A stretch of 64,000 nt of DNA from Kitagawia praeruptora (GCA_037693485.1 CM075346.1:101476501-101540500), one strand, 5' to 3'; shown: positions 53,865 through 64,000, counted from the stretch's first letter. Notes: generated from the sequence alone by a model not told the origin. A program made the numbers and translations.

Positions 53865-56281
53865 GTTTCCTTGGGTCCTTTCTTGTTAGCCTTTGGTTTT
53901 ACACTCTTGGCAATCTTCACTTTGGGTGTAGATGCTTGAGTGATAGGTTTAGACAGATGCTCATTTGCATAAATATTTGATGCATGCATTTGTGAAAAAT
54001 TGGCATACATATTATCCATGCTGGGGATGCTCCATGACATTTGTGGCATATTCACAGATTGAAAATAAGGATTAGGCACATATGGCATGTTCACATATGG
54101 ATTGGAAAAACTAGCATTCTGATACAAACCAGGCATAACAGGCATTGCAGGCATACTTGGCATAGATTGAGATACATGAACAGGAGTCCTTTTAACAGAC
54201 TTGCAATTAGAAGATAGATGATTGACACTATTGCGATTACCACAAGTTTTCCTAGGAGCAAACTTGTCAGGAGAATAATTGTTTTTCTTGTTAATGCCTA
54301 TCTTACCATTTCTGTTCTTTTTCTTTTTACCCTCAGTCTCTACCTTTTCATTAACTGACTTACCAACAGCCTTTTTGTTGAGTAAATCACCTGCCTTAGC
54401 CTTCTCACTTGATTTGGCTTGGCTACTTTCACCAGAAACAAAGTTCTTGGCTACTGGACCATACTGATTGTTCAGTCTCTTGAGTTCCTTCTTACTAACA
54501 GACTTTTTGTTAGTCGACGGATACCTCTCATCCGTTGATGGTTCATCTGTCAACGGATGATCACTATCCGTTGATTCACAAATAGTCTCTAGATCCTCAA
54601 GGCAAGGTTCTAGCTCCTTTTTCTTCTGAGTCCAGGTATCCCTTACAAATGATTCTATTCCCTGGACTTCTATTATGTTTTGAGAAATATTCCTACAACT
54701 TTGAAATTTAGCAATTATTCCTTGTTCTTTTTCAAGCTGGTTTCTTAAGATTAATTCTCTTTTTAACACAGCTTCAAGTTCATTTTTAGCATCATTGCAA
54801 TCAACTCTCATTTTCTCAAATTCTAGAAATTGAACTTCCAGAACTGCATTTCTATCACTTAAGAACTGATTAGTTTCTTTAATCCTATTGTTCTCTTTAG
54901 TAAGTGATTTAAGAGTAACACTCAAGTGATATAGTTCAGTAGACATATCATCTATAACACTATTGCATTCCTCTTTGGTGAGCTCAGAGAGATTAGTAGA
55001 AAATACCTGATTGCTAGCTGAACTTGCTTCCTGCTCAGAATCAGCCATTAATGCAAGGTTGACAAACTCAGCATCATCATCAGAATGATTTCCATCAGCA
55101 GCCCAGTCATACTCTTGGGTCATGAATGCCTTTCCTTTCTGTCTGAGAAGATCAAAGTATTTCTTCTTGTAGTCAATAGTTTCAGTTGACTTTCCCTTGT
55201 TCTCAGATCTAGGCTTCCTGCATTCACTTATCATGTGACCAGCAATACCACAATTATAGCATTTAATTTTGGATTTATCCACATAATTGCTTGTAGAAAA
55301 ATCCTTGTTAAATGGCTTGGCCACCCCAGAGTTTCTTCTGAATTTTAGCTTAGAGAATCTCCTAGATAGAAAGGCTAAATGCTCATCTATCTCATCCAAT
55401 TCATCCTGCTGTAGGACACTCATTTCTTCAGACACCTTTTCCTTGCTTTTGCTTGATTCTGTTCTACCTTCACAAACCTCCCTGTTTGGTGTAGATTTAG
55501 CAGCTTCAGTCCTCTTTTCCTCCTTCTGCTCCAAGTTGGCAACAAGTGCAACTGACCCACTTTTCTTTTGGACCTTCTCAATTTCTTCATCCTGCTCCAT
55601 TTCTAGTTCATATGTCTTTAAAGTTCCATAGAGTCTTTCAAGAGTAAATGACTTGTACTCTTGAGTGTTCCTTAGAGAAACAGTCATAGGCTTCCACTCT
55701 TTGGGCAGTGATCTCAGAAATTTGAGATTAGAATCTTTCACTTGGTAGATTCTTCCATACAGTTTCAAGCCATTCAGTAGCTTTTGAAATCTACTAAATG
55801 TATCATTCAATGTCTCTCCATTCTTGAAATGGAAGTGCTCATACTGTTGGATCAGTAGTTGCATCTTGTTTTCCCTTACCTGTTCTGTACCTTCACAAAG
55901 GGTCTGAACAATGTCCCATACTTCCTTGGCGGTAGTACAGTTGATAACATTGTCAACCATGTCTGTTTCTAAGCCATTAAACAGAATATTCATGGTCTTT
56001 TTATCCTTGTGAACTTCTGCAATATCCTCAGCGCTCCATTCAGAAACAGGTTTTGGAATGTACGTGTCTGGTGCATCTGCAGCAAGACCAACTCTTGAAG
56101 CAGCCTTCATTGGAACATGAGGACCCTTCTCAATGCAATCTACAAAACCTACAACAATAGACATGAGATGTAGACGCATTTTTACTTTCCAGTGAAAGTA
56201 ATTTTCCCTATCAAGAACCGGTATCTTCACTCCATAATCCTTCTTAGACATGTTGAAAGTGTGTTGATCTTTAAACTTCAA
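53843..56281 (-). CDS. Gag of element C
   Basis: An 812-codon frame. The second Met (ATG at 56251) aligns with the starts of the B and D gags and is the likelier start. N-terminus has K-I-P-V-L-D-R-E-N-Y-F-H-W (copia gag), followed by the UBN2-type region. The zinc knuckle C-Y-N-C-G-I-A-G-H-M-I-S-E-C is at about 337-350, with a long coiled coil at about 430-560. A second knuckle near residue 680 has lost one cysteine (Arg instead). The end is W-V-P-K, three codons before the stop. The segment 54510-54575 encodes S-T-D and P-L-T units from four copies or near-copies of the element-wide word. It is the structural protein of the cytoplasmic particle. Confidence 0.92.
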   Translation of the reverse strand: MKFKDQHTFNMSKKDYGVKIPVLDRENYFHWKVKMRLHLMSIVVGFVDCIEKGPHVPMKAASRVGLAADAPDTYIPKPVSEWSAEDIAEVHKDKKTMNILFNGLETDMVDNVINCTTAKEVWDIVQTLCEGTEQVRENKMQLLIQQYEHFHFKNGETLNDTFSRFQKLLNGLKLYGRIYQVKDSNLKFLRSLPKEWKPMTVSLRNTQEYKSFTLERLYGTLKTYELEMEQDEEIEKVQKKSGSVALVANLEQKEEKRTEAAKSTPNREVCEGRTESSKSKEKVSEEMSVLQQDELDEIDEHLAFLSRRFSKLKFRRNSGVAKPFNKDFSTSNYVDKSKIKCYNCGIAGHMISECRKPRSENKGKSTETIDYKKKYFDLLRQKGKAFMTQEYDWAADGNHSDDDAEFVNLALMADSEQEASSASNQVFSTNLSELTKEECNSVIDDMSTELYHLSVTLKSLTKENNRIKETNQFLSDRNAVLEVQFLEFEKMRVDCNDAKNELEAVLKRELILRNQLEKEQGIIAKFQSCRNISQNIIEVQGIESFVRDTWTQKKKELEPCLEDLETICESTDSDHPLTDEPSTDERYPSTNKKSVSKKELKRLNNQYGPVAKNFVSGESSQAKSSEKAKAGDLLNKKAVGKSVNEKVETEGKKKKNRNGKIGINKKNNYSPDKFAPRKTCGNRNSVNHLSSNCKSVKRTPVHVSQSMPSMPAMPVMPGLYQNASFSNPYVNMPYVPNPYFQSVNMPQMSWSIPSMDNMYANFSQMHASNIYANEHLSKPITQASTPKVKIAKSVKPKANKKGPKETWVPKST

Positions 56282-56296
56282 ATATATTAGAAGCTT

Positions 56297-56308
56297 GCTC
56301 TGATACCA
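56297..56308 (-). promoter_or_regulatory. Primer-binding site of element C
   Basis: Minus strand TGGTATCAGAGC, two bases from the 5' LTR; the standard plant initiator-tRNA(Met) site. Confidence 0.95.
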
Positions 56309-56310
56309 AT

Positions 56311-57291
56311 TGTTATTCCCAGATTACACACTTGTATAATTGTAGAAGGGGGGGTTGAATACAATTCTTGATTATTATAAATCTCTGATAAAAACCACAG
56401 AAATCTATAAGAAAATAATTGCTGAATAAGAAATGGTTCACAAACACATAAAAAATCAGGTGGTTAAATGTACCACCTGAGACTTTTATTCGAAGAAAAC
56501 CCTGTGATACAAGTGTACACAGCTTCTGTGTTTACAACTCTTTGCTTCTAAGGATATTCAAGAAACCCTAAGCAAATGTGTATGTTTTCTTACTTTCTAA
56601 AGAGTTGCTACACTTGGTTATATATTCCAAGTTTACAAGTGCTACAGGAATAAGATAATATTAATCTAATTCAAGTTGACTTGCTACTCCACTCCAAATC
56701 CACATGTAGCCGAAAGGTTGTCCTTGTGAACAGATATGTCCCCTGCACCTTTCTTGTATGTACTGTGTAAATGGAATGCTTCTTTCTTCTGTGTTTCCAA
56801 AGTATGGCTGCCATATTGCTTTTTATACCTACTATCAACCCATGTGATCTGTCAGTCAAACCTGTCCTTATCAACTGCTAATTCCTAGCATAGGATAAAG
56901 TGACAATGATTATCCGTTGATGTTGTGTCTACTTATCCGTTGATGGTAGTTTGAGCTGTATCCGTTGATCGAGTAGATTTGAGTTGTATCCGTTGATAGA
57001 GCCCTGTTCTCATCCGTTGATACATTTTCACTTAGACAGAATTACATAGCATAGCTTATTTACAATTGGCTACCCTATTCTGCCTATCCATTGATGGTCA
57101 ACATGACTCTGAATAAAGACACTATCAACTGATAATAGAGGTATTGCAGTATGCTACAAAACCTCATCCGTTGATGAGCTACCTGTCAACGGATAGAGTT
57201 ATAAGGTCTTATCCGTTGACAGTTACAAAACTTGACTTATACAATTTTGCTTGAATGTTAAGTTATCATCAACTACAACATATTCCTAACA
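56311..57291 (-). repeat. 5' LTR of element C
   Basis: Partner of 44329-45311. On the minus strand U3 carries eight TATCCGTTGA-type cores, then a TATA box TATAAAAA at 56820-56827, then the near-end C-run. The identical 67-codon minus ORF in both LTRs is not considered a gene. Confidence 0.95.
56820..56827 (-). promoter_or_regulatory. TATA box of element C 5' LTR
   Basis: Minus strand TATAAAAA, about 470 bp into the LTR and directly downstream of the word array. Transcription start about 30 bp further is inferred. Confidence 0.6.
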
Positions 57292-57331
57292 GGTATCAGA
57301 GTGTACAGATTGATACACAAATCTGAAGATC

Positions 57332-59919
57332 ATGACGAGTGTTCAGAAGTCAAGTGGAATCAAGATTCCAGTCTTTGATAAAGAGAACTACAATTTCTGG
57401 AAAAGAAAGATCTTGTTATTTATCAAAGCTACCCATCCACTGTATTTGGGAATTCTTGAGAACGACCCCTTCATACCTCAGAAGGAAGTAGCTTCTACTA
57501 CTGAAAATGATGAAGTCATTCCAGCCTATTGGGTTGCAAAGAAGCCTTCAGAGTACACAGAGTCCGAAAAGGAGAAAGTAGTCTTGGATGACTTTTTACA
57601 ACTCATCTTGCTTGACTCGTTACATTAGACAAAGCCATGTGTGGTAATGTCATGGGATGTAGATCTGCAAAAGAGATGTGGAGCAAGATAGAGTTGCTGT
57701 GTGAAGGAAGTGAAGAAGTTCGCGAGAACCAAAGACAAATTCTTGTATCACAATATGAAGCCTTTATGGAGAAACCAGGCGAAGAACTCACACACATGTT
57801 TGAGAGGTTCAGTAAGCTAATAGTTGAGTTACAAATTCATGGGAAGTTCTATGATAGAAAGGAGATTTACATCAAATTTATGCTCACTCTCCCTGAGCAT
57901 CTTGAGCACAAAGTCACAGCCATAAGAGAGGGAAGAAACCTGAATGATGTCTCTCTTGAAACTCTCTATGGTATGCTCAAATCATACGAACTCGAGCTTT
58001 TTCAGAAGAGAGCTATTCAAACTGGAACCGAAGGCAAGATAGCAAACATGTCAGGAGCCCTTATAGCTCATGAGCCACAAGTAGCTTGTTCAAGTGAACC
58101 ATCACAAAGTTCACAACCAACACAGATGCCATCTTTTAAGATTGAGGAGGTGTTGGATGACGAGGAGAAGGTGGTTCTGCAGCTGAAAGATGTTGAAGAT
58201 GAAGACTTCTACACAGTAGAAGAGATTGAAAGCATGGATAATCCAACCATGGCTTATATGGCTAAGAGATTCAAGAATATCAAGTTCAGAAGGGACAAGT
58301 CATACAAGCCACAGGGTCAATCATCTAAGTTCAACAAGGGAAGTTTTTCAAAGGCCACTGGTGGAGCCACAAGAGGAGGATACAAGACAGGGTTGGTGGA
58401 TAGGTCGAAGTTCAGATGTTACAACTGCAATGAGCTAGGTCATTTTGCTACTGAGTCCAGAAGACCAAGACAGAATCAAGGAAAGGGAAATCAAGGGAAA
58501 GCCTATGTGGCTGAAGGAAAATGCTGGGATGAATCTGAAGATGAAGAAGAAGAAGAGTTTGTGAACTTAGCCCTCATGGCTAAATCTGATGAAGAAGCTT
58601 CAAGTTCATCAAATCAGGTACCATCTCTTGTCTTACTTAATATGTCTAAAACTGAGTACAAGCATACCATTGAGGATTTAAGTGCTGAGATGTTTAACAT
58701 TCATGTTAGTTTATCTGCTGCTCATGAAGAAATTGCTAAGTTAACTAAACAGAATGAAACTCTCAAATCTGAAAATGAAATGTTGTTGCTAAAAACCAGT
58801 CCCCTAGATTCTTTAGCTCAAGAGAATGCTAGATTGAAGAATGATATTAACTGTGCTAAGGAAATAGAAGATTTTCTAAGGAGTCAAATTGCAAAAAAAG
58901 AGTTTAAACTCAAAGCTTTTAGAAACTCTTCTAGGTTAGTCCAGGAATATCATGATAATCACACTGAGAATCAAAAAGTAGGTATAGGTTTCGAGTATGG
59001 TAGAAGGCATGGAAAGGCAATTATTTTTTATGATAGTGGTGTTGTCAAACCTCAAATTCTCAAAAAGGTTTCAAATCCGATTTTCAAAAATCTTCTAGCT
59101 GATTTTGATGAAACTTCCTTGTTCATCAAACAAGAGCTACTTGATGAAGATGAGTGCATTGACAGCACACTGAGCAAAGGAAAAGATACTATCAAGTTCC
59201 CCATGACAGAAACTCTACCAAGCAATCAAACAGAATGTTCTAAAGTAGCTGACAACAAGGATGAGACGGAAACTTCAAAAGATACTGTCAAGAGAGAACC
59301 CAAGACAGCAACTTTCAAACCTGCTGTCAAGACAGAGGCAAAGAAAGGTACTGTCAAGGGTGGCTCGACAGCAACTTCAAAACATACTGTCAAAGCAAAT
59401 GCCTACAAGCCTAAGAATAGGAATGGTAAGTTAGGGATTGATAAGAAGAATGGATATAGTCATGTTAAGGATGCCCCTAGGAAGCTTTGCAATAATTGTG
59501 GATCATCTCATCATTTAACATTTGTTTGTAAGAAAACCAAACAGGATAAGGTTAATGCGTCCAATGTTAGTGGTAACTTACATAGAACCCCCATTATGCA
59601 AAGAAGTATGGATGTCTGTAATAACATTGACTGTATGCCATGTAAAATTATTGTTATGAGTACTTGCTTCAATCTGCCTATTCTGTGTACTGAAAGATGC
59701 TCCTATTTAGAAACTGCTGAGACTTCTATGCCTGCCTATGTTGGTAAAAAGGCAGCTTCCACTAAGAGAAAGACTAAGTCTAAATCTAGAACCAAGTGGA
59801 CAGTAAAAGAAGTCAAACAGGAGGATTCTAGTGTTGATTTAAATGTGAAACAGAATGATATGAACAATAATGCTGTAATTGCAGGACCCAACAGAGTTTG
59901 GGTACCAGATGCAAATTAA
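57332..59919 (+). pseudogene. Gag of element D, frameshifted
   Basis: Starts with a copia gag N-terminus (K-I-P-V-F-D-K-E-N-Y-N-F-W). The frame breaks at 57628 through what looks like a 5-bp insertion ('catta') and resumes to 59919 as 760 codons. The first zinc knuckle reads C-Y-N-C-N-E-L-G-H-F-A-T-E-S, with Ser for the last Cys (58456-58458). The second, C-N-N-C-G-S-S-H-H-L-T-F-V-C, is intact near 59488. A coiled coil lies between them. The linker at about 59270-59400 has repeated T-V-K units made by the CTGTCA word. It ends W-V-P-D, three codons before the stop. It cannot give full-length gag. Confidence 0.9.
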
Positions 59920-62900
59920 AATCATCTGTTTTGCACGGCAAGAAACAGAAGCAGGTCATGTGGATCATCGACAGTGGATGCTCTAGGCACATGACTGGTG
60001 ATATAGCCCTGCTATCACATTTAGTGGAGAAAGCCGGCCCAATCACAACTTTTGGAGACAACAGTAAAGGTTACACTGTGGGATATGGCTGTTTGGAAAT
60101 TGGAAATGTTGTCATTGAAGATATTGCTCTTGTTGATGGATTAAAGCACAACCTACTCAGTGTCAGCCAGTTCAGTGACAGAGGATTCAAGGTTGATTTT
60201 GATATGATGGTTTGTGACATCTATCACAAGAAAGATTGAAGCCTCTCTTTGAAAGGAGTCAGGAAAGGAAGCTTGTTTGTTGTAGACCTAAATTCTGTCA
60301 ATAAAGACAAGGTTACTGTTTTTATAGTAAAGCATCTGTTGGTGAAAGCATGCTTTGGCACAAGAAGCTCTCACACCTAAATTTCAAGAACATGAATATT
60401 CTGATGAAGAAGGATTTGGTGAGAGGACTACCTCAACAGGAATTCTGTCAAGAAGGACTATGTGAGGATTGTCAAATGGGCAAATTGAAAAGATCTGTGC
60501 ACAAATCAAAGCAAGTGAACACCAACACTGAGCCACTCAAATTAATTCACATGGATTTGTTTGGTCCAGTAAATGTTCAATCTCTTGCAAGAAAGAGATA
60601 TGCCCTGGTAATGGTGGATGACTACTCAAGGTATACTAGGGTGAAGTTTTTAGAGACAAAGGACGAAGCTGCTCAAGAAATCATTGATCACATAAGAGTT
60701 CTTGAAAGAACCCCCAATGCTCAAGTTCTATATCTGAGAAGTGACAATGGTACTGAGTTCAGAAATGCCACTCTAGGAAACTTCTGCAAAGAAGAAGGCA
60801 TTGTCTAACAATTCTCCACTGCCAGGACACCACAACAAAATGGAGTTGTAGAAAGGAAGAACATAACTCTCATCGAAGCTGCGAGAACTATGTTGAATGA
60901 TTCTAAATTACCAACATATTTCTGGGTAGAAGCCATTAATACGGCTTGTTACATACAGAATAGAACCTTGATCAACAAGACTCATGGAAACACTCCTTAC
61001 TATCTGTTAACAGGAAAGAAACCTACTGTCAAGTACCTTCATGTATTTGGAAGTAAATGTTTCATGATGATTGACAACCATGAAAAAAAAAAGGAAAGTT
61101 CGATGCTAAAGCTTATGAAGGCATTTTCATGGGATATGGTTTGGAAAGGACTGCCTACAGAGTCTATGTCATTGATCACAAAGTCATTGAAGAAAGTATG
61201 AATGTCACATTTGATGAAACCAAATTCCCAGGACTGCAAGAGGATGGTCAAATGGAGCCTCTTAGATTTGAAAATCAAGGGTATTTGGAAGAAGAAGAAA
61301 TTGTTGCTGATGAACCTACTGGTACTCAGGATATTGAGTTTGAAAGAATTGTTGTCAACACCAATGATGCTACTCAAACTCCAGCTCAATCTCAGACTAT
61401 AACAGCTAATCATCAGAATGACAATGATTCTGGAGATGTTGAAGAACATGAAGGAGAAAACATCAATGGTGGAGAGTCAACACCTCAAAGAGGAAATGAT
61501 GAATCAGATCAAGAAAGAAGCTTGCCCAGAACCACTAAGTGGAACAGAGAACACACTAGCAATCTAATCATTGGTGATCCCACTACTGGTATAAGGACGA
61601 GAAGAAATATTTCTGCTGACAGGATGTTTTCATGTTTCCTATCTCAAACTGAGCCAAAGTCAATTGATGAAGCATTGTTGGATTCAGATTGGGTGATAGC
61701 CATGCAAGAAGAGCTAAACCAATTTGAGAGAAACAATGTATGGAAGCTGGTCCCCAGACCTAAGGGGAAGTCAGTAGTTGACACAAAGTGGGTTTTCAGA
61801 AACAAGTTGGATGTAAGTGGAAATGTGACAAGAAACAAGGCAAGGCTAGTAGCTAAAGGTTACTGTCAACAGGAAGGGATCGATTATAATGAAACATTTG
61901 CCCCTATTGCCAGACTTGAAGCTATTCGAATATTCTTAGCCTATGCTGCACACTGTAACTTCAAAGTGTTCCAAATGGATGTCGAAAGTGCCTTTCTTAA
62001 TGGAGAATTAAAAGAGGAAGTGTATGTTGAACAACCACCTGGATTCGAGGATGCTGAGTTGTATGACTTTGTCTACAAGCTGTTCAAAGCACTTTATGGA
62101 TTGAAGCAAGCCCCTCGAGCTTGGTATGAAACTCTATCTACTTTTCTCATTGAGAATCAATTTACAAGAGGTGTAGTGGACAAGACACTGTTCTACAAAC
62201 ACCATGGCAAGGATATCATTCTAGTTCAGATTTATGTTGATGACATAATCTTTGGTTCTACAAATGAGAAGTTGCGTGAAAATTTTTCATCTCTTATGAA
62301 GAGCAAGTATGAGATGAGCATGATGGGAGAACTGTCATTTTTCCTAGGTCTACAAATTCATCAAAAGGGTGATGGCATCTTCATAAGCCAATCGAAATAT
62401 GTCAAGGAACTTCTCAAAAAGTTCAACATGGAAGATGCATCACCTGCCAAGACACCTATCTCTACTGCAACCAAGCTGGATTTGGATCCTAAAGGAAAGA
62501 AAGTGGATTCTAGTACCTACAGAGGCATGGTGGGATCGTTGCTATACCTAACTGCTAGCAGACCAGACATTATGTTTGCTACATGTCTCTGTGCAAGGTT
62601 TCAAGCTGATCCAAAGGAATCACACTTAGTAGCAATCAAGAGAATCTTTAGATATCTCAAAGGCACTCTAAACCTAGGCCTTTGGTATCCTAAAGATACT
62701 GGATTTGACTTGGTTGGTTATTCGGATTCAGACTATGCTGGATGCAAGATTGATAGGAAAAGTACAACAGGAAGCTATCAATTTCTTGGTGGAAGATTAG
62801 TGTCATGGTTTAGCAAGAAGCAGCATTCTGTATCTACTTCAACTGTAGAAGCTGAATATATCGCAGCTGAAAGTTACTGTGCTCAAATTCTTTGGATGAA

Positions 62901-63180
62901 AAAGCAGCTAATGGATTATGGCTTGGAGTTGTCCAATATTCCTATCTATTGTGATAACACTAGTGCCATAGCTATCTCAGACAATCCAATTCAACACTCC
63001 AGGACAAAGCACATTGATATCAGACATCATTTCCTAAGAGAGCACGTTGAAAGGGGAACTGTGAAGTAGATTTATGTTCTAACAGAAAAACAACTTGCAT
63101 ATATCTTTACGAAGCCACTAGATGAAGCAACCTTCAACAGGTTGGTAAGTGAGTTGGGAATGATAAATCTTGTATGTTAA
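59898..63180 (+). pseudogene. Pol polyprotein of element D, broken
   Basis: In the -1 frame relative to gag. Protease I-D-S-G-C-S-R-H-M is intact. A TGA (60237-60239), a one-base loss near 60310, a TAA (60806-60808), a frameshift in an A-run (about 61084-61092) and a TAG (63067-63069) break the frame. Pre-integrase H-K-K-L-S-H, integrase H-M-D-L-F-G, S-D-N-G-T-E-F and V-V-E-R-K, reverse transcriptase with Y-V-D-D, and RNase H with Y-S-D-S-D-Y-A-G are all recognisable. The last part ends I-F-T-K-P-L-D-E and a stop at 63180. It was inactivated at several points, consistent with an element older than C. Confidence 0.9.
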
Positions 63181-63510
63181 CTTACTAGTTTTTACATTTT
63201 CAATGTGGTTAAAAGATTGCAGCTCGTGACCTTAACTTTCAATGTTACTGTCATGAGAAGTTACTGTCATATGTGCTACTTGTTTATTTGACAGCATGTT
63301 TGCTATGACTATGCTAAATTCAAATCACATGCCTGTTTTAATTTTTGTAATGAGTAGTCACGTGACATTAACTTACTTCATATGCGTGCTTAGTGATGAG
63401 TATTTGTGTCATTTGAAATGACCCCGGGTATTTGTCAGTGTTTTTAACTTAAAGTTTATTTACTTTATTAAAAAGAAGAGTTTGGGAAACTGGAACGTCA
63501 CCTAGGGTCC
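63181..63510 (+). other. Spacer between pol and third ORF of element D
   Basis: Non-coding. Three CTGTCA/TGACAG words occur at 63248, 63264 and 63289, upstream of the TATA box that follows, paralleling the layout in element C. Confidence 0.5.
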
Positions 63511-63518
63511 TATAAAAT
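63511..63518 (+). promoter_or_regulatory. Internal TATA box for third ORF of element D
   Basis: TATAAAAT, 78 bp before the ATG at 63589, with CTGTCA words 220-265 bp upstream of it. Same arrangement as the internal promoter in C. Confidence 0.55.
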
Positions 63519-63588
63519 GTGCACGAGACTAAATATCATTTCACACTCAATCACTCATGCTTTGAGAAAGAAAAGGAGGATATCTACA

Positions 63589-63875
63589 ATGGAGAACAAG
63601 GATGTCATTTCTCATAAGCCAAAGGTCTGGTATGAACCAGGCATGAAGAGGAAATAGAGGAGCTCTTCAAAGTAATGGATGAAGCGCTGGAAGAAGATTT
63701 TGCAGAGAAAGAGAAAGCTGCCAAGGACAAGGTCGAGAAGGATCTTGAAGATTGGTTGGAAATGCTAGTCTTCGTCGAGGTTCTTCTTCAGGGAGAAGGA
63801 CTGACCGATGAAACAGTTCAAGTGGAACTGTATGAGCTTTCCTCTTATGATGAAGAGGATGTATATTATTTTTAA
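63589..63875 (+). pseudogene. Third-ORF start of element D, frameshifted
   Basis: An ATG in the sequence 'acaatggagaac' opens a frame that ends at a TAG after 22 codons. The next frame then continues from about 63640 to a TAA at 63873-63875 with an acidic, Glu/Lys-rich helical sequence and an acidic end (Y-D-E-E-D-V-Y-Y-F). A one-base shift explains the break. If read as one protein it would be only about 95 residues, far shorter than the third ORF of C, and no domain is recognised. Confidence 0.45.
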
Positions 63876-64000
63876 TAACTAATAAAAAGAATCTTTTCAT
63901 CTTTTGCATTGTTCATACTTTTTCTGCTAGATTCCCCTACCTTGGTTATCTGTTGGGTAATGCATGTGTCTGTTTTGCTTGTTTGTGTGTATGGATGTTT

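Larger units (their letters stand above)
44329..57291 (-). mobile_element. Complete Sirevirus-like copia element C
   Basis: 12.96 kb, framed by GGTAT duplications (44324-44328 and 57292-57296). LTRs of 983 and 981 bp are nearly identical, differing visibly only in a G-run and a TA dinucleotide. Minus-strand order: 5' LTR, primer site, gag, pol, third ORF, purine tract, 3' LTR. All three ORFs are open, so this is a young, potentially autonomous copy. It inserted into the primer-binding site of element D. About 32 exact copies of the CCGTTGA core are scattered through it. Confidence 0.95.
43270..64000 (+). mobile_element. Sirevirus-like copia element D, broken, host of element C
   Basis: Plus-strand order: 5' LTR (43270-44317), primer site split at 44323-44328 and 57297, gag, pol, third-ORF start. 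The 3' LTR is beyond the window. Coding sequence carries several stops and frameshifts, and element C separates the LTR from gag, so the copy cannot function. Similar in organisation to B and C. Confidence 0.85.

Noticed and set aside
1..64000. Host genes, tRNA or rRNA genes
   Set aside because: I found no cloverleaf-like or rRNA-like sequence and no exon series with a cellular domain; TGGTATCAGAG-type hits are retroelement primer sites.

Overview
The window looks like a gene-poor, repeat-rich block of a flowering-plant (probably eudicot) nuclear genome. Almost everything recognisable is transposable element, mostly LTR retrotransposons nested in one another. I found no host protein-coding gene, rRNA, tRNA or CRISPR array. 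The species cannot be named from the sequence alone. Plant origin is supported by Sirevirus-like Ty1/copia elements with initiator-tRNA(Met) type primer sites, hAT and Tourist-like MITEs, a Helitron-like terminus and a plant LINE fragment.

Layout, left to right. 1-6730: 3' part of a large Sirevirus-like copia element (A, + strand) with a third-ORF remnant, a long 3' leader and a 3.15-kb 3' LTR. 7450-17230: a LINE fragment (- strand) split by an LTR element (TL, 7761-16735, 5-bp duplication GTAAT) that shows no coding sequence of its own. TL is itself interrupted by a rearranged copia element (E, 10179-14579). 17400-34767: Helitron-like DNA ending in a hairpin plus CTAG at 34767, loaded with a hAT MITE (17556-18269), a 1.06-kb hAT-like element (18858-19917), a Tourist-like MITE (20093-20464) and, inside further TIR-like sequence, copia element B (21355-32770, - strand). 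35576-39105: internally deleted copia element F. 39600-42060: about 398-bp tandem repeats split by a solo LTR (40481-41829). 43270-64000: copia element D (+ strand, running off the window), whose primer-binding site was hit by copia element C (44329-57291, - strand).

Element C is complete. It has near-identical LTRs, a target duplication GGTAT, open gag (about 800 aa), open pol (1126 aa, all catalytic motifs) and a 1495-aa third ORF with its own TATA promoter. D, B and E are relatives broken by stops, frameshifts or rearrangement.

The most interesting signal is that each Sirevirus-like element carries its own short word repeated many times. In C it is TATCCGTTGA, with 32 exact cores. The copies lie upstream of both the LTR promoter and the internal promoter of the third ORF, and also inside variable linkers of gag, pol and the third ORF. 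There they are read in different reading frames and both orientations, so the constraint appears to act on nucleic acid rather than protein. D (TGACAG/CTGTCA), E (CAGCTTGCTG-like) and B (AAGACAATC, in the LTR) show the same design with unrelated words. I suggest an element-specific cis-motif system, possibly read by the third-ORF protein in the way VANC proteins read VANDAL motifs. This is an inference that needs testing.
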